Assembly: GCA_020634755.1 (NCBI GenBank)
Contig: JACKBC010000050.1
Span: 1-47,338 of the forward strand
DNA from: Caldilineaceae bacterium
GTDB taxonomy: Bacteria > Chloroflexota > Anaerolineae > Caldilineales > Caldilineaceae
DNA length: 47,338 nucleotides
Direction of reading: 5' to 3'
The translations under genes and the position numbers were made by a program. Below the pieces are notes generated by a model that was not told where the DNA came from, made no database searches, and saw nothing but the letters and a program-made list of their open reading frames with translations. Positions 41,174 to 47,338 of the stretch are shown here, in pieces; position 1 is the first letter of the stretch; every line of letters starts with the position of its first letter.

Positions 41174-43020
41174 TACTCAACCGGCTCCAGCTCGACCAGG
41201 AACAGGTTGGCCGTGCGATGCCAGAAGCCTTCATGCACATATGGGTTCTCGGCGCTGGGCCAATTGGTCCAATAGGTTGTGTTGCGCGGCAGCAGGATGA
41301 CGGTTTCGATAGTCATTACGTCGGGCAGTTCGGGCAGCCATATCTCCATAGCCTGATGGAAAAGTTCCTTCAGCTTCGGATCATCCTCAGCTACGCCCGT
41401 CATCTGATCCACAATGTCGCTAAATTCCTGATTGGACCAGCGATAGAGGTTGGTGAAAGGAATCGCTTCACCCGTCGGCTTGACGTGTTTGATGTGATAA
41501 AGCCGTTCCAGCGTGGCGTACGGATCGCGCATGGAGCCGCCGTGCCCCCAAAGGAACGCCTTGGCCGCACCGGTCTGAATGCGAGTCACAAAGTCGGCGG
41601 GCAGCAGGAAGCTGGCGTCAAAACCGGCCCGGCGCAACTGTTCGGTCACCACCGGCGCCTGTGGTGTAGTAGATGGATGCTGCGGGAAGGTGATGATCTC
41701 AAAAGTGATGCGTTCGCCATCCTTGACCCAAAAGCCTTCGCCATCCTTTTCGTAGCCGTTGGCCGTCATCAGCTCGGCCGATTTGTCCAGATTGAACTCG
41801 GTGGTCGGGTACTGTTCCAGCAGGTCGCTGACCGAGTCGATAAAAGGTTTCATGCCGGGGTAGCCCGGATAAGGCAGCTTGATGGCCGTGGTAGTGCCGC
41901 GGAAGGCCACGTCGATGATCTGGTCACGGTCCAGTGCGTAACTGATGGCCCAGCGAATATCGGGGTTGTCAAAGGGAGGTTCGCTATCGTTAAAGGCTAG
42001 GCTGATGGGCCACCAGTCCAAGAAACCATAGGGTGGCTCAGAGCTAAAGGTGGTGATTTTGTCGTTTTGGCTCTGGGCCAGCTCCATGTTCTGCGGTGTG
42101 AAAGAGAAGGCCAGATCGATCTCGTTGTTGCTGATCAGCTGGACCATGGTGTTTTCGTCCATGCCGGGCAAAAAGACCATGCGCTCCACTTTGGGCAGAT
42201 CGTGGAAGCCGGTCTTAGCCGCCCACCAGTCCGGTCGCAGATCCCAGATTTTGCGCTGTACGTCGGTATAGACGAGTTTCCAGGCGCCGGTGCATATAGG
42301 CCAGCCCTTTTCGGGATCATAGTTGTTGAAAGTGGCCGGATCTTGATCTTGCCACACGTGTTCGGCTACTAGCGGCACACCCAGATCGGCATGGAAGGTC
42401 AGCTTGTCAAAAATGAAGCGGGGATTGACGCCCGTCAACGTGATCTTGACGTGCAGATCGTCCACGACCTCGGCGCTCTTCACCGTGTCTATAATTTCAC
42501 CAGCGTAGTTTAGATCGGGGTTCTGTAGCAGCATGTTGAGCGAAAAGGCTACATCATTGGCCGTAAAGGGTTCGCCATCGCTCCACTCCACGCCCTCGCG
42601 AATGGTCACCACCACTTCGGTGAAGTCGTCATTGAACTCATAATCTTCGGCCAGCCAAGGAATAAATTCGTCGCCAATCATGTTGTAGTAGAAAAGTCCC
42701 TCGGTGCACGCTTGGGTAAAACCACTGCGCGACAAGCCCGGTGCGTAGGAATTAAATAGCTCCACATCGGTAAAGGCGCCAGGATGCTCACCGCCCAACC
42801 CAGCCATGATTAGGGTGCGGTTGCGCGGCACTTCGGGAAGGCCAGCATCGGCGGCTGCGGCAGGTTCAGCAGCCGTATTGGCCGATTCGGCAGGCGCTGC
42901 GGCAGCATCGTCACCACCATCGGCCGGTCCGGCGGCCGGCAGTTCCGGCGTGCCACAGGCACTCAGCATAAGCGCAAGCACCGTCAATAGAGACAGCCAC
43001 GAAAGCCAACGTCTGTTCAT
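41173..43020 (-). CDS. Oligopeptide ABC transporter substrate-binding lipoprotein (SBP_bac_5)
   Basis: 615 residues. The start at 43020 follows AAGGAG. Sec lipoprotein signal: NRRWLSWLSLLTVLALML then LSAC with Cys22, and an Ala/Gly/Asp-rich linker. The body is a family 5 solute-binding protein, for example EGVEWSDGEPFTANDVAFSL and IRWAISYALDRDQI. Such proteins feed peptides, nickel or oligosaccharides to OppBC-type permeases. The divergent plus-strand operon from 43741 encodes the matching permeases and ATPases. Ligand unknown. Confidence 0.95.
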   Translation of the reverse strand: MNRRWLSWLSLLTVLALMLSACGTPELPAAGPADGGDDAAAAPAESANTAAEPAAAADAGLPEVPRNRTLIMAGLGGEHPGAFTDVELFNSYAPGLSRSGFTQACTEGLFYYNMIGDEFIPWLAEDYEFNDDFTEVVVTIREGVEWSDGEPFTANDVAFSLNMLLQNPDLNYAGEIIDTVKSAEVVDDLHVKITLTGVNPRFIFDKLTFHADLGVPLVAEHVWQDQDPATFNNYDPEKGWPICTGAWKLVYTDVQRKIWDLRPDWWAAKTGFHDLPKVERMVFLPGMDENTMVQLISNNEIDLAFSFTPQNMELAQSQNDKITTFSSEPPYGFLDWWPISLAFNDSEPPFDNPDIRWAISYALDRDQIIDVAFRGTTTAIKLPYPGYPGMKPFIDSVSDLLEQYPTTEFNLDKSAELMTANGYEKDGEGFWVKDGERITFEIITFPQHPSTTPQAPVVTEQLRRAGFDASFLLPADFVTRIQTGAAKAFLWGHGGSMRDPYATLERLYHIKHVKPTGEAIPFTNLYRWSNQEFSDIVDQMTGVAEDDPKLKELFHQAMEIWLPELPDVMTIETVILLPRNTTYWTNWPSAENPYVHEGFWHRTANLFLVELEPVE

Positions 43021-43740
43021 AGGTTTCTCCTTGTATAGTGGAACGGAAATGGATTGTGGGTGCGAATACATGTTCAGTAGATCGCAACGGGAAGAGACAA
43101 GATCGGATTTGTGAAACAAGACTGCTGCCTGTATCACCAACACCCTTGCGGTGTACGGATTAGGAGTTGCGCACTTGAGATAGATGGCTGGAAGCGGGAC
43201 ACACTTTTGAAGTGCGTCGCACCTGTTCAATTGCGTAAGTCCTTTAGTTATATGATGGCTCTGTGCGCCGCACAAGCACCATCATACAAGTCCTACTGAT
43301 ATTGAACCACGTATCGCACAAACAGAGATTTGTAGATCGCAAAAGCTGGGGATGGAGCCGGTCTCTGCAAATTAAATCGACGACTCTTGCGCCAACGCCT
43401 TTGCGGTGTACCGAAAAATAAAGGGAGCAAACGTAAGTATAAAGCAGATGCTTTGGTTTATCAAAACCAATAAATCCTATATCCAAGCCTCGCGCTGATT
43501 TGGCGCTTCAGCACGAATTCTGTCCCTTTCCACCTGGCGGACCGAGCGTCGCACCTTGCCGCCACCTCGGGCCAGAAAGATGTGGGTAAAGCATAGAACT
43601 CGTGGAGAGGGACATGGCGCACCGCAACTGTGCAGAGTCTGGAGGGGCAGCATGCCCCTTACTTTTAACCGGTTTGACAGCAGCCAATTGGCTGTGGTAG
43701 ATTTACAATCAATCCCACAACAACTCCCAAAGGACTCCCC
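43021..43740. other. Repeat-rich divergent intergenic region of the peptide importer
   Basis: 720 bp with no credible gene. It must hold the promoters of the binding protein and the permease operon. Repeats seen: the ACACC-CTTGC-GGTGT hairpin near 43139 and a related TTGCGGTGTAC near 43391, GTGCGTCGCAC at 43212-43222, a nested hairpin ATGATGG...CCATCAT (43252-43285) around GTGCGCCGCAC, and a broken copy of the cloverleaf element at about 43520-43650. Confidence 0.55.
43520..43650. repeat. Interrupted copy of the cloverleaf element
   Basis: CTGTCCCTTTCCAC at the left and TCGTGGAGAGGGACATGGCG, a GCGCAC/GTGC hairpin and TCTGGAGGGGC at the right match the cloverleaf copies at 4424-4911. About 65 bp has been inserted in its second hairpin; the insert ends with AGAAAGATGTGGGTAA (43574-43589), shared with the element at 22520-22635. 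So one repeat seems to have landed inside another. Confidence 0.65.
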
Positions 43741-44748
43741 ATGAGCATCCGTTATGTACTTGGCCGTCTACTGTTCTTCTTTGTGGTGGTATGGGCTGGC
43801 ATTACGCTGATTTTTTTTCTGCCGCGTCTAGCACCGGGGCGCGATCCCGTGCGCGAACGCCTGGGCATGATGGCCGCTATGGGCGGTATGAATGCCGAAA
43901 ACGTGGAGCGGCTGGCCCAAGCGTATGAAGCCAAATTTGGACTTGATCTACCCCTCTGGCAGCAATATCTGAACTATATGAGCGACATTGCGCGCTTTAA
44001 CTTGGGCTACTCATTGGCCAAATTCCCCACCCGCGTCATCGACATTATTGGTCCCGCGCTGCCGTGGACCATCAGCCTGTTGACCGTGGCCACCGTGTTG
44101 GCGTTTCTATTGGGCAGTTTGCTCGGCGGCTTGATTGCGTGGGACGGCGCACCGCCCATTTTACGTTTTTTGCTGCCGCCACTCTTTACGTTTTCAGCCA
44201 TCCCCTATTATCTGCTGGGCCTGATTCTGATCTACCTCTTTGCATTTAAATTAAAGTGGTTTCCGCTAACCGGCGGCTCGCAAATTTTGACCATGCCCTC
44301 AGTCTCCTTTAGTTATTTGCTGGAACTCATTTATCACTCAATTCTACCTGCACTTTCAATTGTGCTAGCCTCCATCGGCTTCTGGGCGCTCTCCATGCGC
44401 GGTATGATGATCACCGTGGAAGGCGAAGACTACGTAACGCTGGCCGAGGCCAAAGGGCTACCCAGCGGTCGCGTCTTCCTCTGGTACGCCATGCGCAACG
44501 CGCTGTTGCCGCAAACTACGGCTTTGGCGCTTTCGTTGGGCACGATTCTGTCCGGTTCCCTTCTGGTCGAGATCATGTTTGGCTATCCGGGTATTGGTTC
44601 GGCGCTCTTTATTGCCATTACCGGCTTTGACTATTTTGTCATCTATGGCATTGTTTTCATGATCGTCGTCACCATTGCGCTGGCCACGCTGATTTTAGAC
44701 CTTATTTATCCCCTGCTCGATCCACGCATCCGCTACCAGGAGAATTGA
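43741..44748 (+). CDS. Peptide ABC transporter permease, DppB/OppB type
   Basis: 335 residues. The N-terminal signature is IRYVLGRLLFFFVVVWAGIT, and the EAA-type loop reads DYVTLAEAKGLPSGRVF, followed by MRNALLPQTTALALSLGTILSGSLLVE, the conserved core of this permease group. Six helices plus an N-terminal one. AAGGA lies 8 bp before the ATG. First gene of the divergent operon. Confidence 0.95.
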   Translation: MSIRYVLGRLLFFFVVVWAGITLIFFLPRLAPGRDPVRERLGMMAAMGGMNAENVERLAQAYEAKFGLDLPLWQQYLNYMSDIARFNLGYSLAKFPTRVIDIIGPALPWTISLLTVATVLAFLLGSLLGGLIAWDGAPPILRFLLPPLFTFSAIPYYLLGLILIYLFAFKLKWFPLTGGSQILTMPSVSFSYLLELIYHSILPALSIVLASIGFWALSMRGMMITVEGEDYVTLAEAKGLPSGRVFLWYAMRNALLPQTTALALSLGTILSGSLLVEIMFGYPGIGSALFIAITGFDYFVIYGIVFMIVVTIALATLILDLIYPLLDPRIRYQEN

Positions 44749-44752
44749 GCCG

Positions 44753-45601
44753 ATGGACAACGTTCTCTATCACATACGCCGCAACGGCATGTTGACCGCC
44801 GGTTTTGTGGCTCTGTTTCTGATGATTGCTCTCTGGTTCATTGGCTATATGACGGTTGACGTGAAGCAGGCCGCCCCACTTTCCGCCCGGCCCGATTTGC
44901 CCCCCTCGCGCGAGTTTCTATTGGGCACCGACAGCGCCGGTCGCAATATGCTCGCCGTCATGGTGATCGGTGCGCCCGCCACGTTGCAGATCGGTCTGAT
45001 TGCCGGGGCGTTGGGCACAATCGTAGGGACCATATTGGGTTTTACAGCGGGCTACTTTGGCGGCATTGTAGATTCTGTGATTCGCAGCATTGCCGATGTG
45101 GGGCTCACCGTACCCGCCTTGGCCGTACTGGTGGTCATTGCTTCGGTGATCACCACAACGCTGAGCCCGGAAATTCTGGCGCTGATTATTGCCGGGCTGG
45201 CCTGGATGTTTCCCACGCGCACCATCCGCTCGCAGGTGCTCACCATGCGCGAGCGCGCATATGTAGAAGTGGCGCGCTTAAATGGGCTCAATAATCTCGA
45301 AATTATCTTTAAAGAGCTAATGCCCAATCTGCTGCCCTATTTGGCCGCCAGCTTTGTGGGCGCGGTCAGCGCCGCGGTGCTGGCCGCCATTGGGCTAGAG
45401 GCGCTGGGGCTGGGGCCGCAAAGTGAGCCCACGCTGGGCATGACGATTTACTGGGCGCGCTACTATAACGGACTGCCGCGCGGCATGTGGTGGTGGTGGG
45501 CGCCGCCGTTGCTAATCATTATCATGCTCTTTATTGCGCTCTTTATGATTTCAGCGGGGCTGGATGAGATTGCCAACCCGAGAGCGCGCCGCACGACATA
45601 G
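44753..45601 (+). CDS. Peptide ABC transporter permease, DppC/OppC type
   Basis: 282 residues. Typical features: FLLGTDSAGRNMLAVMVIGAP near the N-terminus and the EAA-type region AYVEVARLNGLNNLEIIFKELMPNLLPY. It starts 4 bp after the stop of the DppB-like gene, so the two are coupled. Confidence 0.95.
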   Translation: MDNVLYHIRRNGMLTAGFVALFLMIALWFIGYMTVDVKQAAPLSARPDLPPSREFLLGTDSAGRNMLAVMVIGAPATLQIGLIAGALGTIVGTILGFTAGYFGGIVDSVIRSIADVGLTVPALAVLVVIASVITTTLSPEILALIIAGLAWMFPTRTIRSQVLTMRERAYVEVARLNGLNNLEIIFKELMPNLLPYLAASFVGAVSAAVLAAIGLEALGLGPQSEPTLGMTIYWARYYNGLPRGMWWWWAPPLLIIIMLFIALFMISAGLDEIANPRARRTT

Positions 45602-45811
45602 TAAACAAAAACTATGATTCACCTGATTAGATGATGGACTATGATTTTGTATTGCAGTAGGAAGAAGGCAGTCATAACCGATAACATCCTACCACAGCAA
45701 TCATGGCACTCATAAAATTATAAAAATCAAAGTGCAGACTAAGCTTTTCAGTTACCCCCGGTACCAATCTGATTAATAACCTTGCATCAAAAACAGTGGC
45801 GGAATCTATCC
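45602..45811. other. Intergenic region with AACTATGATT repeat
   Basis: 210 bp inside the operon with no gene. It carries the repeat at 45610-45650. The rest shows nothing clear. Confidence 0.5.
45610..45650. repeat. AACTATGATT-type repeat, third location
   Basis: AACTATGATTCACCTGATTA then GATGATGGACTATGATTTTG. It is the reverse of the inner part of the 116-bp tandem unit at 32063-32638 (about five differences in 37 bp) and matches 31629-31667 in the same orientation. No GxxExxY gene is next to it here. Confidence 0.75.
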
Positions 45812-46768
45812 ATGACGGTTTTGCGGGTTGAAAATTTACGCGTCCACTATCACACCAAAGACGGGCCGGTGCGCGCGGTCGAGAACGTCTCTTTTGCGTT
45901 GCAAAGGGGCGAACGTTTGGGGTTGGTCGGCGAATCGGGGTCGGGCAAATCGACCATGGTGTTATCGCTGTTGCGCATGTTGAAGCCGCCGGCCCGTATT
46001 GAGTCCGGCCGCGTGCTTTTAGGAGACATTGATCTGTTGGCGCTCACCGATGCGCAAATGCGGGCGGCGCGCTTTTCACAGATCGCGCTCATTCCACAGG
46101 GCGCCATGAATTCACTCAACCCGGTCATGCGCATCAAGACCCAATTGATGGATACGATTCGCTACCACAACCGCAACAACCGTCTGGACCAAAGCGAAAT
46201 CATGGCGCACATCCATGAACTGCTGGAAGCGGTGGGGTTGGACCGGTCGGTGGCCAATATGTATCCGCATGAGCTGAGCGGCGGCATGAAGCAGCGCGTT
46301 TGTATTGCCATGGGAATTTCGCTGCAGCCGCAGGTCATCTTGGCCGATGAGCCCACCAGCGCGCTGGATGTGGTGGTGCAGCGTCAGGTTATGGAGACGC
46401 TGGGTCAAGCCCAAGAAGAGATCGGCGCCTCGCTGATTTTGGTGGGTCACGATATGGGGCTAATGGCGCAATTTGTCAACACCATTGGCGTTATGTATGC
46501 GGGCAAGCTGGTTGAAATTGGTCCGGTCGACGCCATCTTTGAGGAACCGCTGCATCCCTATACGCGCCTCCTGATTGCCAGCCTGCCCTCGCTGGAAGGC
46601 AAGCGAATTTTCCGCGGCATACCGGGGATTACGCCCTCGCTGCTTACTCCGCCACCGGGCTGTGCATTTCACCCGCGCTGCCCGCAAGTGATGGAACATT
46701 GTAAAGCCGAAGCGCCGGTGCTGCAGGAAGTGCGGCCAGGACGCTGGGTTTCATGTTTATTGTACTGA
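45812..46768 (+). CDS. Peptide ABC transporter ATP-binding protein, DppD/OppD type
   Basis: 318 residues. Start at 45812 chosen (TVLRVENLRV is the usual N-terminus); a TTG at 45782 would add ten residues. Walker A GESGSGKST at 40-48, signature LSGGMKQR, Walker B VILADEPTSALD. The C-terminal oligopeptide-specific extension contains GCAFHPRCPQVMEHC, the Cys-rich segment seen in OppD/DppD. It works with the next ATPase as a heterodimer. Confidence 0.95.
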   Translation: MTVLRVENLRVHYHTKDGPVRAVENVSFALQRGERLGLVGESGSGKSTMVLSLLRMLKPPARIESGRVLLGDIDLLALTDAQMRAARFSQIALIPQGAMNSLNPVMRIKTQLMDTIRYHNRNNRLDQSEIMAHIHELLEAVGLDRSVANMYPHELSGGMKQRVCIAMGISLQPQVILADEPTSALDVVVQRQVMETLGQAQEEIGASLILVGHDMGLMAQFVNTIGVMYAGKLVEIGPVDAIFEEPLHPYTRLLIASLPSLEGKRIFRGIPGITPSLLTPPPGCAFHPRCPQVMEHCKAEAPVLQEVRPGRWVSCLLY

Positions 46769-46774
46769 AATGCC

Positions 46775-47338
46775 ATGACGCCACTTCTTGAAGCACGCAA
46801 TGTTGGTAAAACGTACGGCGGTGGTTTTCTACGTCGTCAACAGACAGTCGCGCTGCAATCTGCCTCACTAACCATTGAGGAGGAGACGCCCACGATTATC
46901 GCCGTGGCCGGCGAAAGCGGCAGCGGCAAGACCACCCTGGCCCGCCTGCTGCTGGGCATGACGCCGCCCACCACCGGGCAGATTTTATACAAGGGACAAG
47001 ACCTGCGCCAGCACGATCTGGAGCAGGGGCGCATTTTTCGCCGCGAGGTGCAGGCCGTCTTTCAAGATCCCTTTGAGGTCTACAACCCGTTTTACAAGGT
47101 AGATCACGCCTTGACGACGCCCATTGGCAAATTCTTTCCCGGTACCTCCACGGCGCAAAGTCGCCGCATGATAGATGACGCGCTACACGCCGTGGGCCTG
47201 CGCCCGGAAGAGACATTAGGGCGCTATCCGCACCAGCTCAGCGGCGGACAGCGCCAGCGCGTCATGGTGGCGCGTGCACTGCTGCTTAAACCGCGCGTCA
47301 TCGTGGCCGATGAGCCGGTTTCCATGGTCGATGCTTCC
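46775..47338 (+). CDS. Peptide ABC transporter ATP-binding protein, DppF/OppF type (partial)
   Basis: ATG at 46775, 6 bp after the OppD-like stop. 188 residues are in the window before the edge. N-terminus TPLLEARNVGKTYGGGFLRR is typical. Walker A is GESGSGKTT at 46-54, the signature HQLSGGQRQRV and Walker B VIVADEPVSMVDAS are present. The C-terminal third is missing. With the OppD-like protein it powers the importer. Confidence 0.95.
   Translation, partial: MTPLLEARNVGKTYGGGFLRRQQTVALQSASLTIEEETPTIIAVAGESGSGKTTLARLLLGMTPPTTGQILYKGQDLRQHDLEQGRIFRREVQAVFQDPFEVYNPFYKVDHALTTPIGKFFPGTSTAQSRRMIDDALHAVGLRPEETLGRYPHQLSGGQRQRVMVARALLLKPRVIVADEPVSMVDAS

Overview
This window looks like a stretch of chromosome from a Chloroflexota-type bacterium (Anaerolineae/Caldilinea-like). 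That is an inference from the mix of gene families: DUF4058, a type III glutamine synthetase, a GxxExxY protein, a CHAT-ATPase-TPR giant, a caspase with a repeat tail, Tat and Sec lipoproteins attached to ABC importers, and many palindromic intergenic repeats. No rRNA, tRNA, phage or complete insertion sequence was recognised. About 30 intact genes, one clear pseudogene and two edge-truncated genes are supported.

Layout. 1-4156 (minus): a DUF4058 protein cut by the window edge, then a sugar ABC importer without its own ATPase (two permeases and a Tat lipoprotein). 4157-4987 is non-coding and holds three copies of a 97-bp multi-hairpin element at a 195-bp period. 4988-8277 (minus): PrsW-type membrane protease, LPG-synthase-like membrane protein and amidase. 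8722-10170 (plus): sulfatase.

10278-22091 is the most unusual region. A sigma factor on the plus strand converges on a run of six minus-strand genes. In transcription order these are a second sigma factor, a zinc anti-sigma-like protein, a 1473-residue CHAT / degenerate-cyclase / AAA ATPase / TPR protein, a small PPC-like beta protein, a KP-43-like subtilisin without a signal peptide, and a caspase with a Gly-Asp pentapeptide-repeat tail and a hydrophobic C-terminus. This looks like a transcriptionally controlled protease cascade of the kind seen in bacterial conflict or cell-death systems. The job is inferred.

22642-28333: a MATE/MOP-like membrane protein, then an ABC exporter (ATPase and permease), its TetR regulator with a cluster of TGAAT-N4-ATTCA operators on a consensus promoter, and a cytochrome P450. 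28351-28780 is an enterochelin-esterase-type pseudogene with its catalytic core deleted. 29199-31403 is a PadR-led operon with a hydrolase that has lost its nucleophile. 31629-32638 holds a GxxExxY gene flanked by related repeats, with a five-copy 116-bp tandem array upstream.

32657-41173 (mostly minus): GNAT acetyltransferase, a MFS transporter with an antibiotic-type phosphotransferase, type III glutamine synthetase, an alpha/beta esterase, a YceI lipoprotein and a CopD-like membrane protein. 41173-47338: an oligopeptide ABC importer, with the binding lipoprotein on the minus strand and two permeases and two ATPases diverging on the plus strand. The last ATPase runs off the end.
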